Source: Mitsuaria chitosanitabida ATCC BAA-476 = NBRC 102408
Lineage (GTDB): Bacteria > Pseudomonadota > Gammaproteobacteria > Burkholderiales > Burkholderiaceae_C
DNA length: 64,000 nucleotides
Assembly (NCBI RefSeq): GCF_001598255.1
Contig: NZ_BCYP01000001.1
Location: 1-64,000, forward strand
Direction of reading: 5' to 3'
Shown: positions 38,944 to 47,851 of the stretch, one piece after another
Numbering within the stretch: position 1 is the first letter of the stretch
How the letters are laid out: the number at the start of each line of letters is the position of its first letter
Position numbers and translations under genes: made by a program
The notes under the pieces: model-generated
Seen by the model: the letters and a program-made list of their open reading frames with translations, nothing else
What the model was told of the DNA's origin: nothing
The model's database searches: none

Positions 38944-40317
38944 TCACTTCTTTTTCTGGGGACGCGACCAGCCGGAAATCACGATCTGTCGGCCCCGCGC
39001 CACGGCCAGCTGGCCGGGAGCGACGTCCTTGGTGAGGGTCGAACCGCCGCCCACGGTGGCGCCGTCGCCGATCGTGATCGGGGCCACCAGCACGCAGTTG
39101 GAGCCCACGTGCACGTCCGCGCCGATGATCGTGCGGTGCTTGTTGGCGCCGTCGTAGTTGGCGGTGATGCTGCCGGCGCCGTAGTTGACGCGCTCGCCCA
39201 CGGTCGCGTCGCCCAGGTAGGCCAGGTGGTTGGCCTTGGCGCCCTTGGCCAGCGTCGAGTTCTTCACCTCGACGAAGTTGCCGATGTGGACTTCCGCGCC
39301 CAGTTGGGCACCCGGACGCAGGCGGGCGAAGGGGCCGATCAGCGCGCCCTCGCCGACGCTGGCGCCGAGCGCCTCGCCGTCGATGTGGGTGAACTCGTGG
39401 ATGCGCGCCTCGGCGCCGATGGTGACGTTGCGGATCACGCAGTTGGCGCCGATGCGCACGCCGTCGCCCAGGGTGACCTCACCCTCGAAGACGCAGTTGA
39501 CGTCGATCTCGACGTCCTGGCCGCAGCGCAGCGTGCCGCGCAGGTCGAAGCGGGCCGGATCGGCCAGCCGAACGCCGGCGGTCATCAGGGCCTCGGCCTG
39601 CGCCAGCTGGTGGCGGCGCTCCAGCTGCGCCAGCTGCGACGGGCTGTTGACGCCCAGCACCTCGGTCTCGTCCGCGGTCTTCACGCCGACCACGGGGACG
39701 CCCTCGGCCACGGCCATCGCGACGATGTCGGTCAGGTAGTACTCGCGCTGGGCGTTGTCGTTGTTCAGCTGGCCGACCCAGCGCTTCAGCGCCTCGGTCG
39801 GCGCGGCCATGATGCCGGTGTAGCACTCGCGGATGCGGCGCTGCTCGTCGCTGGCGTCCTTGTGCTCGACGATCGCCTTGACCGCCTCGCCCTCGCGCAC
39901 GATGCGGCCGTAGCCGGTCGGGTCGGCGTATTCGATGGTCAGCAGCACCAGCTTGTCGCCGGCGCAGGCCTCGACCAGGGCGCGCGTCGTGGCGGTGCTG
40001 ATCAACGGGGTGTCGCCGCTCAGGATCAGCGTGGTGCCGCCGGCGTTCAGCGCCGGGACGGTCTGCTGGATCGCGTGGCCGGTGCCGAGCTGCGGCTCCT
40101 GGCGCACGAAGCGGATGCCGTCGCCGGCGATGGCGGCCTCGACCTGGTCGGCCCCATGGCCGGTGATCACGATGCGAGCATCGGCGTGCAGCGCGGCGGT
40201 GTTGTCCAGCACGTGACGGACCAGCGCGCGGCCGGCCAGCTTCTGCAGCACCTTGGGCAGGCGGGACTTCATGCGGGTGCCCTTGCCCGCGGCCATGACG
40301 ACGATGTTGAGCGACAT
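38944..40317 (-). CDS. glmU: Bifunctional GlmU (GlcN-1-P acetyltransferase / GlcNAc-1-P uridyltransferase)
   Basis: A 457-residue cytoplasmic enzyme that makes UDP-GlcNAc for peptidoglycan and LPS. The N-terminal pyrophosphorylase domain has the nucleotide loop VMAAGKGTRMKSRLPKVLQ, then GTGHAIQQT and LSGDTPLI. The C-terminal half (about 250-457) is a left-handed beta-helix of hexapeptide repeats with the acetyltransferase active-site region KGAKANHLAYLGDATVG and NYDGANKHRT. The length is standard. It is a single-gene unit here. Confidence 0.97.
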   Translation of the reverse strand: MSLNIVVMAAGKGTRMKSRLPKVLQKLAGRALVRHVLDNTAALHADARIVITGHGADQVEAAIAGDGIRFVRQEPQLGTGHAIQQTVPALNAGGTTLILSGDTPLISTATTRALVEACAGDKLVLLTIEYADPTGYGRIVREGEAVKAIVEHKDASDEQRRIRECYTGIMAAPTEALKRWVGQLNNDNAQREYYLTDIVAMAVAEGVPVVGVKTADETEVLGVNSPSQLAQLERRHQLAQAEALMTAGVRLADPARFDLRGTLRCGQDVEIDVNCVFEGEVTLGDGVRIGANCVIRNVTIGAEARIHEFTHIDGEALGASVGEGALIGPFARLRPGAQLGAEVHIGNFVEVKNSTLAKGAKANHLAYLGDATVGERVNYGAGSITANYDGANKHRTIIGADVHVGSNCVLVAPITIGDGATVGGGSTLTKDVAPGQLAVARGRQIVISGWSRPQKKK

Positions 40318-40419
40318 AAGAAGAATCGCGGTTCCCTGGTGGAGAGACCGCGATTATCGGGGGGCCGGATGTCGGCCGGCCAGGCCGCCCGGTGAGGGCT
40401 TGCAACAGCGCCGGCGACG

Positions 40420-40437
40420 GCGTCGGAGATCCGACGC
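40420..40437. terminator. Palindrome downstream of the DUF4136 gene
   Basis: GCGTCGGA-GA-TCCGACGC lies 20 bp beyond the minus-strand stop at 40458. No T-run follows, so its role as terminator is inferred. Confidence 0.4.
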
Positions 40438-40457
40438 GCCGCCGGCCCGTCAGCGCG

Positions 40458-41114
40458 TCACTTGGACGCGGTGGGCGCCGTGCCCGGCAGCTGCACACTG
40501 ACGCGATGCGGCTCGGGGCGGGTCTGCGGGAAGTCCGTCATCGAGGCCTCGAACAGCGCGCCGATCAGGTCCTCGCCGCCTTCGGTGAAGCCGTCGTTGC
40601 TGGCGCGGGCCTCGTACAGCGGCTCGTTGGTCTTGCGGTCGCGGATGAGCAGCGCGACCTCGCGGTCATAGCGGCGCTCCATCATCGGGTCCATCGGATA
40701 GGCGTAGCCCCAGCGGCTGTAGTACGGGCGCCAGGCCGGGCCGTAGCGCCACGAGAAGTAGCTGCCGTTCCAGCGCCACCACATCGGGTCGTCCCAGGCG
40801 GCGTAGCCGGTGCGGGTCACGCGGGCGCCCAGCGACACCACGACGTCGGCGGTCTTGGCGTCGGACGATTCGGTGAAGCCGGCCTTCTGCAGCGCGCCGC
40901 GGGCGGCCTGCTCGAGCGAGGTCTGCGCGGCTTCCTGGCGCTGCTGCGAGGGCAGGCGCTCGAAGGCGAAGGAGCCCGGCTGCCGGCCCGCCGGCCAGCT
41001 GCCGAAGGTCTGCGCGTCCGCGGTGACGGTGTTGAGCGAGGCGCAGGCGGTGAGCGACAGCAACGCCGCCGCGCCCAGGCTGACGAGGGCCAGTCGACGA
41101 TTCAAGGTGAACAT
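40458..41114 (-). CDS. DUF4136 lipoprotein
   Basis: A 218-residue predicted lipoprotein. ATG 41114 gives a signal peptide with lipobox LLSLTAC (Cys about 24); longer in-frame readings lack a signal peptide. The DUF4136 pattern is visible: FAFERLPSQQ, ARGALQKAGFTES, ADVVVSLGARV and a Trp/Tyr-rich central stretch (WWRWNGSYFSWRYGPAW). It ends EALFEASMTDFPQ-like followed by a disordered tail. The role is unknown; an outer-membrane location is inferred. Confidence 0.82.
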   Translation of the reverse strand: MFTLNRRLALVSLGAAALLSLTACASLNTVTADAQTFGSWPAGRQPGSFAFERLPSQQRQEAAQTSLEQAARGALQKAGFTESSDAKTADVVVSLGARVTRTGYAAWDDPMWWRWNGSYFSWRYGPAWRPYYSRWGYAYPMDPMMERRYDREVALLIRDRKTNEPLYEARASNDGFTEGGEDLIGALFEASMTDFPQTRPEPHRVSVQLPGTAPTASK

Positions 41115-41272
41115 ACAGACCTCCGAAGTGATCGGGCCCTCACACGGTTGCGCTCGGGCCCGGTGGGACGATTGTGACCCTGTCGGTGGAGGCTTGTCTG
41201 TGAGCGCGGCGTAAGCCGCGCGTTTCAGTTCGATGAGGCCGCGATCACGGGGCGATTCGCGGCCCCGGGCGA

Positions 41273-42325
41273 TCAGCGCTCGGCGGAATCCGCCGCCGAG
41301 TAGGCCTCGCCCGCGTCGTCGACCGGCGCCGGGATGGCCGGGGCGGCGGCGGTCTGGCCGGGACGCACCAGCTGGATCGTCGCCGCGGGGGCGGGCGTGC
41401 CGCACTGCTCGTCCTCGTCGAAGGCGATGTCGCCGTCGGCGACCGGGGCGCCGGTGGCCTTGATGGTCTGGAACGGGAAGCGCTCGCGATCCATCATGTG
41501 CGAGGTCACGATGTTGCCCATCGCGGTGAACATGTTGTCCACGCGGCCCGGGAAGCGCTTGTCCCAGTCCTGCAGCATGGCCTTGACGGTGGCGCGCTGC
41601 AGGTTGGGCTGGCTGCCGCAGAGGTTGCACGGAATGATGGGGAACTCGCGATGCTCGGCCCATTGCTCGAGGTCGGATTCCTTGACGTAGGCCAGCGGGC
41701 GGATCACGACGTTCTTGCCGTCGTCGCTGACCAGCTTGGCCGGCATGCCCTTCATGCGGCTGCCGAAGAACATGTTCAGCATCAGCGTGGTGACGATGTC
41801 GTCGCGGTGGTGGCCCAGCGCGATCTTGGTCGCGCCCAGCTCGCCCGCCACGCGATACAGGATGCCGCGGCGCAGGCGCGAGCACAGCGAGCAGGTCGTC
41901 TTGCCCTCGGGCACCAGTCGCTTGACGATGGAGTAGGTGTCCTGCTCCTCGATGTGGAAGTCCACGCCGCGCGACTTCAGATACGCGGGGAGGATGTCCT
42001 CGGGGAAGCCGGGCTGCTTCTGGTCGAGGTTGACCGCGACGATGTCGAACTTGATCGGGGCGCGGTCGCGCAGGTTGATCAGGATGTCCAGCAGCGAATA
42101 GCTGTCCTTGCCGCCGGACACGCAGACCATGACCTTGTCGCCGTCCTCGATCATGTTGAAGTCGCCGATGGCCTGGCCGACCTGGCGGTGCAGGCGCTTG
42201 GACAGCTTGTTCATCTCGTGCGCGTGCTTCTTGGCGGCGGCATCGGCGGCCTGGGCGGCGGCCTGCTCCGGCGAGAGCGTCGCGGCGATGGTGGCGGAGT
42301 CTTGGATCGGGGTTTCGGTCGTCAT
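41273..42325 (-). CDS. ttcA: tRNA 2-thiocytidine(32) synthetase TtcA
   Basis: A 350-residue cytoplasmic enzyme that thiolates C32 of certain tRNAs using ATP and an Fe-S cluster. The PP-loop is [14 protein letters not shown] (near residue 70). [14 protein letters not shown] supplies a CxxC pair, and the third family cysteine is in [11 protein letters not shown]. The C-terminal about 60 residues are a Pro/Ala-rich extension. Its ATG lies 4 bp after the stop of the oxidoreductase/FolB gene, so the two form an operon. Confidence 0.95.
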   Translation of the reverse strand: MTTETPIQDSATIAATLSPEQAAAQAADAAAKKHAHEMNKLSKRLHRQVGQAIGDFNMIEDGDKVMVCVSGGKDSYSLLDILINLRDRAPIKFDIVAVNLDQKQPGFPEDILPAYLKSRGVDFHIEEQDTYSIVKRLVPEGKTTCSLCSRLRRGILYRVAGELGATKIALGHHRDDIVTTLMLNMFFGSRMKGMPAKLVSDDGKNVVIRPLAYVKESDLEQWAEHREFPIIPCNLCGSQPNLQRATVKAMLQDWDKRFPGRVDNMFTAMGNIVTSHMMDRERFPFQTIKATGAPVADGDIAFDEDEQCGTPAPAATIQLVRPGQTAAAPAIPAPVDDAGEAYSAADSAER

Positions 42326-42329
42326 GGGG

Positions 42330-43754
42330 TCACCATTGGCCGCATTCGGCGGAGATCGCGACTTGGCAGTCGGGGAAGATTTCGAGCTTGGTCACCTTGA
42401 TGCGCACGCCCACCACGCCGGCCAGCTTCATGAGCCGGACGCAGAGCTTGCCCAGCAGGGCCTCGAGCAGATCGGTGTGTTCGGCGGTGCACTCGTCGAT
42501 GATGATGGTGCGCACGCGGCGGTAGTCCAGCACGTGGCCGATGTCGGCATCGCGCGAGACGATGGTCTGGGCGCCGAGATTGACCTCGGCGTCGACCTGG
42601 ATGGGTTGCGGTCCTTCGCGCTCGAAGTCGAGCACGCCGAGATTCGCGCCGAAGCGCAGCCCGTTGATGTGGATGACCTGGCGGTTGTTGCGGCGCAGCG
42701 CGGGCGGGGGTTGCGACTCGCGCAGCGGGCGCAGGAAGGCCTCGATCTGCTTGGCCGCGACCACGCCGTCGCCCAGCGCGGTCTGCACGCAGGGGTGCTG
42801 GCGGCCGCTGGCGTCGCCGGCGACGAACAGGCCCAGCACGCCGAAGCGCGGCTCGTCGCGGAAGGGCTGTGAGGGGGCGGTGACGCCGGCCCGCTGCAGC
42901 GCGTCGGAGACCGTCAGCCAGGCCGAGGGTTCGGGCTCGTAGCCCAGCAGCACGGCGACGTGATCGAAGCGCTCGTCGCCGTGGGCCTTGGACGTGACCG
43001 TGACGCCGGCCGCGTCGGCGGCGAGGGCGGTCGGCAGCGTCTGCGCGGGGCGACGGCTCAGCGCGGGGGCGCTGTCCAGCTGCTGGATCAGGTGGCTCTG
43101 CGCGCGCCAGTCGGAGCGCGACCAGAGCGTGACCTGATGGCCGCGCTCGGAGAGGTACAGGGCGTTCTCGATGGCGTTGTCACCACCGCCCAGCAGCAGC
43201 ACCCGGCCGGGCGCGAGCCGCTCGCGGCGCGAGGTCAGCTCCAGCGCGTCCATCACGCGCTCGTGGCGCTGCTCGGGATAGAGCGGCGCCGGATGGCGCG
43301 GCGTCAGCCCGGTGGCGAGCAGCAGCGAGCGGGCTCGCAGCGGCTGGCGGCCGGCCGCCGCGGCAGGCGTGTCGCCGTCACCGGACTGGCCACCGTCGCC
43401 GTCGAGATAGAGCGTCCAGCCCGCGTCGGCCTGCCAGTCGAGATGATCGAGCGACCGGCCCAGCAGCGTGTGCACGCCGGGGAGCGCCTGGGTGTGGGCG
43501 GCGTAGTGGTCGCCCAGGGAGGCCAGCGTCTCGCCCGGGGCGCCGAGCAGCCAATCCTGGCGGTAGGTCAGCGACTGCAGGCTGCCGCACAGGCGCGGGG
43601 CGCGCTCGATCAGCGCGACGCTCAGCCCCAGTTGCGCCAGCCAGCTGGCGGCGCTGCAGCCGGCCGGACCGCCGCCGATGATGGCGGCGTCGACCACGGG
43701 CGGGAGGGCCTGCGGCGGGGTCTGCGAAGCGGCGATGACCTGGGCGTCGGACAT
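42330..43754 (-). CDS. FAD-dependent oxidoreductase fused to a dihydroneopterin-aldolase (FolB) domain
   Basis: A 474-residue fusion. Residues 1-345 form a thioredoxin-reductase-like flavoprotein: FAD motif [22 protein letters not shown](P) motif [18 protein letters not shown], and the closing [20 protein letters not shown]. It lacks the redox CxxC of true thioredoxin reductases. Residues about 352-474 are a FolB-type domain: [20 protein letters not shown] (candidate catalytic Glu), [30 protein letters not shown] (candidate Lys). No ATG, GTG or TTG lies at the junction, so separate translation of FolB is unlikely. FolB converts dihydroneopterin in folate synthesis. Start 43754 is preferred; 43811 is possible. 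Confidence 0.87.
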   Translation of the reverse strand: MSDAQVIAASQTPPQALPPVVDAAIIGGGPAGCSAASWLAQLGLSVALIERAPRLCGSLQSLTYRQDWLLGAPGETLASLGDHYAAHTQALPGVHTLLGRSLDHLDWQADAGWTLYLDGDGGQSGDGDTPAAAAGRQPLRARSLLLATGLTPRHPAPLYPEQRHERVMDALELTSRRERLAPGRVLLLGGGDNAIENALYLSERGHQVTLWSRSDWRAQSHLIQQLDSAPALSRRPAQTLPTALAADAAGVTVTSKAHGDERFDHVAVLLGYEPEPSAWLTVSDALQRAGVTAPSQPFRDEPRFGVLGLFVAGDASGRQHPCVQTALGDGVVAAKQIEAFLRPLRESQPPPALRRNNRQVIHINGLRFGANLGVLDFEREGPQPIQVDAEVNLGAQTIVSRDADIGHVLDYRRVRTIIIDECTAEHTDLLEALLGKLCVRLMKLAGVVGVRIKVTKLEIFPDCQVAISAECGQW

Positions 43755-43949
43755 GGGGAAGCGGTCGAGGACGGACGGAGCGGCGGAGCGGATCTTCGGG
43801 GGCCAGGCCAACGACGGCAGGCAAGCGCCCGCCGGGCCTGGACCTGAGGCGCCGGATCGGTGTTCGGGGGGAAACCCGCGATTATCCCGGATCGCCCGCG
43901 CGGGTGCCTTTCCGGCGCCATGAAACCCCGGGAGGATCCGCCGAAAGTC

Positions 43950-44801
43950 TCAGAAGCATTCGTCCAACAGCAGGTGGAAGTCCAGCTTGCGGGTGTCCGG
44001 CGTGTCGAGGCCGTAGGCAGTGAAGAAGGCGTCGCGCAAGTCGCCGTCGAACTCGTCGAGGCAGTTGGCGAGGATCGCCAGGTCCCGATAGCGGTCGGCG
44101 ATGCCGGCGCGGCCCAGGTCGATCACGCCGGTCACCGCGAGGGCACCGCCTTCGTCGGCTTCCATCAGGAGGTTGTCGAGCGAGAAGTCGCCGTGGCTGA
44201 CGACGGGATCCTCGGCCAGCGGCAGCAGGGCGTTCAGCGCGTCCCACACCTGCTCGGGCGACCAGCCTTGGCGCTCGTCGTCGAAGTCGTCGGCGTCGAT
44301 CAGGCCCGCCTCGAGGCGACGTCGCGCGTGATCGAGTTGCAGCCCGTGGCCCGCGTTGAACGGGCAGGTCGCGCTGGGGAGCTCATGCAGCCGCCGCAGG
44401 AACCGGCCGATGGCGGCGGCGATCTCGGGCGCGCGTTCGGGGTGGTCCGCGAGCCATTCATAGGTGGTGCGGCCGGGCAGGGTGCGGGTGAGCAGCCAGC
44501 AGCGGTCGGCCGTCGCCTCGAAGTGCAGCAGCGCCGGCACCGGCCAGCGATCCTGCAGCCATTGCAGCCGGGCGAACTCCTCCGCGATCGCGACGGCCGC
44601 GTCGCCGTCGCCATGCTTGAGATGGCGATCCGGCTCGCCCGCGCGATGGAGCCGGTGCACGCTCGCTCCGGCCTCGCCGACCAGGTTGCGGTGCCAGTCG
44701 ACACCCACCAGCCGGGTCGCGAGCGAGGGCGGCAGGTCCGGCGCGAGGGACGGGATCTCTCGCGGCGAGTGGTCGCCGTCGTGATCGAGGGTGTCGTTCA
44801 T
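43950..44801 (-). CDS. Aminoglycoside 3'-phosphotransferase-like kinase
   Basis: A 283-residue protein of the APH/choline-kinase fold. The catalytic loop VVSHGDFSLDNLLM (HGDxxxxN) and the metal-binding IDLGRAG (DxG) are intact, followed by the APH(3')-type block ADRYRDLAILANCLDEF. RTLPGRTTYEWL also fits APH(3') proteins. It could phosphorylate aminoglycosides or a natural substrate. Its ATG overlaps the stop of the upstream acetyltransferase (ATGA), so both are made from one mRNA. Confidence 0.85.
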   Translation of the reverse strand: MNDTLDHDGDHSPREIPSLAPDLPPSLATRLVGVDWHRNLVGEAGASVHRLHRAGEPDRHLKHGDGDAAVAIAEEFARLQWLQDRWPVPALLHFEATADRCWLLTRTLPGRTTYEWLADHPERAPEIAAAIGRFLRRLHELPSATCPFNAGHGLQLDHARRRLEAGLIDADDFDDERQGWSPEQVWDALNALLPLAEDPVVSHGDFSLDNLLMEADEGGALAVTGVIDLGRAGIADRYRDLAILANCLDEFDGDLRDAFFTAYGLDTPDTRKLDFHLLLDECF

Positions 44802-45325
44802 GTGCGTCGTCCCGGCGCATGGCATTCGAAGTGCAGCATGTCGAGCCACTGCCCCTGGATCTCGATGCTGCGGGTCGACCGGCCGAACTGCTGGAAGCCG
44901 CTGAGCTCGAGCACCCGGATCGAACCGGGATTCCCGGCATGGGCCTTGGCCTCGATGCGCAGCAGGCCGAGCTCGTTGAAGGCCTTGTCGAGCATCAGCC
45001 TCACGGCCGTCTTCGCGTAGCCCTTGCCGTTCTCGGCCTCGGCGATGCGGTAGCCCAGTTCGCACGAGTGGTAGTGCTTGCGCTTGACCTGGATCAGGTT
45101 GATGCGGCCGACCAGCGTGCCCGCGACGTCGCGCATCAGGAACTGATAGCCGGTGTCGGCGGCGGCCTCGCGCTGCGCGGCGGCGATGGCGGCTTCGACG
45201 CCGCCGTCTTCATAGAACGCCCCGGGACGGCCGTTGATGCGTGACTCGAAGAAGGCGCGGTTGTCGAACTCGAAGCGGCGCAGGTCCGCGAGATCGTGAT
45301 CAGAGACGGGATGCAGGCTGAGCAT
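44798..45325 (-). CDS. GNAT acetyltransferase (RimJ/RimL type)
   Basis: A 175-residue N-acetyltransferase. The acetyl-CoA-binding region is LGYRIAEAENGKGYAKTAVRLML and the C-terminal part has IEAKAHAGNPGSIRVLELSGFQQ, typical of RimJ/RimL proteins that acetylate N-termini or small amines. The first 17 codons plus the leader (45274-45341) are repeated almost exactly at 46433-46500, marking one end of a tandem duplication. It is coupled to the kinase-like gene downstream. Confidence 0.87.
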   Translation of the reverse strand: MLSLHPVSDHDLADLRRFEFDNRAFFESRINGRPGAFYEDGGVEAAIAAAQREAAADTGYQFLMRDVAGTLVGRINLIQVKRKHYHSCELGYRIAEAENGKGYAKTAVRLMLDKAFNELGLLRIEAKAHAGNPGSIRVLELSGFQQFGRSTRSIEIQGQWLDMLHFECHAPGRRT

Positions 45326-45341
45326 GGAGGACGAGCATAGC
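45274..45341. repeat. 68-bp direct repeat, copy 1 (GNAT gene 5' end)
   Basis: Identical to 46433-46500 except for one base, in the same orientation and 1159 bp apart. It covers the leader and first 17 codons of the acetyltransferase gene. Confidence 0.9.
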
Positions 45342-45457
45342 TGCGGGCGCCACCCGGCGTTCCGCGGCGGGCGGGGTATTGGCCGCGACGCGGATGAGAC
45401 CCGCCGACCGCAATCGCGCCGCGCACGGTTGCCGCCGGCCGACGCTGGGCGGCGAGC

Positions 45458-46105
45458 TCAGCCCTGGCGATCCTGCATCCGCAGGAACCGGTCTTGCGGG
45501 TCGCTGCCAAGATCCCAGGGGATCACGCCGAAGTGCTCTTCCAGCAGCATCTCCAGCAGTCGGATCGTCAACCAGTATTCGGGAATGCCATCGTCCTTGT
45601 CATCGAGGTACAGGATCTTCTCGCGCTCGTCCTCGGGAATCTCTTCGTCTTCCTCGTCGTAGAAGAAGTTGGCGGACAGCCAAGGGGCTTCCAGAGGAAG
45701 GGGCGCACCGCTCTCGCTCAAGGGCGGCAGCGACGGGACGTCCGTGGTCTGGAGGCGTCGGCGCACGACTTGCCCCTGCTTGACGATCGCATAGCCAAAG
45801 GTGCCGCCGCTGTCGTAGCGGCAGAACGCGATGAAGAGATCCGGGGCGCCGAGTTGGCGATGGAGGGCGCTGGCATCGGCGTCGGCCCTCTCCAGGAGCG
45901 GCCACACCAGGTCATTGTTCGTGATGACGCAGACATCTCCAGAGAACTGGACCAGCAGGTCGTGATGGAGACGTGGATCGAATGGCCACGGATTCTTCCG
46001 ATCCAGTTCCTCGGCGCGTTCACCCGTGAGACGTTCGGCGAGCGCAATCGGCTCGTCGGTGAGGGCTGATCGCTTGAGGACCAGCCCGGCTTGCGCATAA
46101 CCCAT
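45458..46105 (-). CDS. Hypothetical acidic protein, 215 residues
   Basis: A soluble protein of no recognised family, starting MGYAQAGLVLKRSALTDEPI. It has LLVQFSGDVCVITNNDLVWPLLE, LFIAFCRYDSGGTFGYAIVKQG and a strongly acidic stretch (FYDEEDEEIPEDEREKI). The gene is visibly less GC-rich than its surroundings and lies between the two direct repeats of a duplicated block, so it may be a recent arrival. Its general look (acidic, single domain, near a rearrangement) is compatible with an immunity-type protein, but nothing proves this. Confidence 0.65.
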   Translation of the reverse strand: MGYAQAGLVLKRSALTDEPIALAERLTGERAEELDRKNPWPFDPRLHHDLLVQFSGDVCVITNNDLVWPLLERADADASALHRQLGAPDLFIAFCRYDSGGTFGYAIVKQGQVVRRRLQTTDVPSLPPLSESGAPLPLEAPWLSANFFYDEEDEEIPEDEREKILYLDDKDDGIPEYWLTIRLLEMLLEEHFGVIPWDLGSDPQDRFLRMQDRQG

Positions 46106-46128
46106 GTTCTTCTCTCCCTAAATGTGCG

Positions 46129-46432
46129 TCAGCGTCTCAAGCGCTTCCACCCCCGCCATCCAAGCAGGGTCGCGAGTATCGCCCCGTACACGATCGGCCC
46201 GGCGAAACTGTTCTTCCCCGCGTGCATCCAGATGAAGTGCATCAGACCGATGACCGAGATCGCGTAGACCAGCTTATGCAGCAGCTGCCACTTGGGCGCG
46301 CCCAGCGCCTTGATGGCTCGGTTGAACGAGGTCGCGGCCAGCGGCACCAGCAGCACCCACGCGGTGAAGCCCATCAGGATGAAGGGACGCTTGCCGATGT
46401 CGCGCAGGATCTCGGGCAGGTCCAGTCCCTTG
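46129..46432 (-). pseudogene. msrQ: Truncated duplicate of the msrQ 3' end
   Basis: The last 101 codons of msrQ, aligned without gaps to 47137-47440. About 46230-46432 is nearly identical, while the last about 80 bp before the stop have diverged clearly. At 46432/46433 the sequence switches to a copy of the acetyltransferase gene start, in a different frame, so the copy has no proper start and encodes only the final membrane helices (from MGFTAWVLLVPLAATSFN). It is a by-product of the duplication. Confidence 0.85.
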
Positions 46433-46500
46433 AGCGGCGCAGGTCCGCGAGATCGTGATCAGAGACGGGATGCAGGCTGAGCATGGGGGACGAGCATAGC
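46433..46500. repeat. 68-bp direct repeat, copy 2 (GNAT gene 5' end)
   Basis: Second copy of 45274-45341. It keeps the acetyltransferase start codon (ATG 46484, minus strand) and codons 1-17, then runs out of frame into the msrQ fragment. Confidence 0.9.
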
Positions 46501-46584
46501 CGTGGACGAGACTCCTCCCCCGCGCCTCGATGCCGGGGAGCCTCCGAGCCGTTCGCTCTGTCGGGGCCGCGCACAATCGCCGGC

Positions 46585-47067
46585 ATGACCACCGTTCCGA
46601 TCGATCTGACCGTGCTTCGTCCGCGGCCTTCCGCACGCTTGCTCGTCCTGGATCCGGACGGGCGACTGCTGCTGTTCCGCTTCGTCCACCGGACGGGGCC
46701 GATGGCGGGGCAGGACTTCTGGGCGACACCGGGTGGTGGTCTCGAGGCCGGCGAGACCTTCGAGCAGGCGGCGATCCGCGAGCTGCGCGAGGAGACCGGC
46801 ATCGTCGGCACCGAGGTCGGCGCCTCGGTGCTGAGACGTGACTTCGAGCTCGGCCTGCCGGACGGGGAACGGGTGTGGGCTCAGGAGGAGTTCTTCGTCG
46901 TGCGCGCCACGGGCGATGCGCTGTCCCGCGAGGGCTGGACGGCGCTGGAGCGTGAGGTGATGGCCGACCACCACTGGTGGACCGAGGACGAACTGGCCAC
47001 GACCAGCGCGACGGTGTGGCCGCAGGATCTGCCCGGCGTGTTGCGGCGAGCGGGCGACTGGGGCTGA
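46585..47067 (+). CDS. NUDIX hydrolase
   Basis: A 160-residue protein. The Nudix box is intact: GGGLEAGETFEQAAIRELREETGI (near residues 52-75). The N-terminal RPSARLLVLDPDGRLLLFRF is the usual first strand pair. Such enzymes hydrolyse nucleoside diphosphates linked to another moiety; the substrate is unknown. ATG 46585 is the family-typical start. It is the only plus-strand gene in this neighbourhood and lies in the second copy of the duplicated block. Confidence 0.88.
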   Translation: MTTVPIDLTVLRPRPSARLLVLDPDGRLLLFRFVHRTGPMAGQDFWATPGGGLEAGETFEQAAIRELREETGIVGTEVGASVLRRDFELGLPDGERVWAQEEFFVVRATGDALSREGWTALEREVMADHHWWTEDELATTSATVWPQDLPGVLRRAGDWG

Positions 47068-47136
47068 GCTGGCGCGGCGCCGCCGGCCCGTCGCGCCGAG
47101 GCGCGCATCGCGGAGACGGCGCGCGCCGTCAGCCGT

Positions 47137-47805
47137 TCAGCGCCGCAGCCGCTTCCAGATCCGCCATCCCAGCAGCACCGCCAGGATTCCGCCGTAGACG
47201 ATGGGCTCGGCGAAGTTGTTCTTCCCCGCGCGCATCCAGATGAAGTGCATCAGGCCGATGACCGAGATCGCGTAGACCAGCTTGTGCAGCAGCTGCCACT
47301 TGGGCGCGCCCAACGCCTTGATGGCCCGGTTGAACGAGGTCGCGGCCAGCGGCACCAGCAGCACCCACGCGGTGAAGCCCATCAGAATGAAGGGACGCTT
47401 GCCGATGTCGCGCAGGATCTCGGGCAGGTCCAGTCCCTTGTCCAGCCAGCCGTAGGCCAGCAGGTGCAGGCTCGCGTAGAAGAACGCGAACAGCCCCAGC
47501 ATCCGCCGGAAGCGCGCCAGCGTCGGCTGGTTCGTCCAGGTCCGCAGCGGCGTCACCGCCAGCGTGATCCACAGGAAGCGCAGCGCCCAGTCCCCGAGGC
47601 CGCGGATCAGCGTCTCCGCCGGATTGGCGCCCAGCAGGTCCGCGAAGGCCCCGTAGACGTACCAGCCCAGCGGCACCAGGCACAGCAGGAAGAGCACGAC
47701 CTTGGCCGCCGGATGCAGCAAGGGATGCCGTCGGGCCGGCGCGCGGCGCGGCGCGGCCGGGGCCGCCGTCGAGGCGGTGGCGGTGGAGCTCGGTGTGGAG
47801 GTCAT
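47137..47805 (-). CDS. msrQ: MsrQ, heme-binding membrane subunit of the methionine sulfoxide reductase system
   Basis: A 222-residue inner-membrane protein with about six helices after a Ser/Ala-rich N-terminal tail. Family blocks are present: NPAETLIRGLGDWALRFLWI, RRMLGLFAFFYASLHLLAY (with His ligand), KRPFILMGFTAW and WQLLHKLVYAISVIGLMHF. MsrQ passes electrons from the quinone pool to MsrP. It follows msrP by 46 bp. Its last 304 bp are partly duplicated at 46129-46432. Confidence 0.93.
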   Translation of the reverse strand: MTSTPSSTATASTAAPAAPRRAPARRHPLLHPAAKVVLFLLCLVPLGWYVYGAFADLLGANPAETLIRGLGDWALRFLWITLAVTPLRTWTNQPTLARFRRMLGLFAFFYASLHLLAYGWLDKGLDLPEILRDIGKRPFILMGFTAWVLLVPLAATSFNRAIKALGAPKWQLLHKLVYAISVIGLMHFIWMRAGKNNFAEPIVYGGILAVLLGWRIWKRLRR

Positions 47806-47851
47806 CGGCGTCTGCGGTGGCGTCGGACGAGGGGCGGGCGGCGGTGGCCGT

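Noticed and set aside
46374..46811. Open frame joining the acetyltransferase start to the msrQ fragment as a real new gene
   Set aside because: Past the junction it reads msrQ DNA in the wrong frame; it is explained as a duplication by-product.
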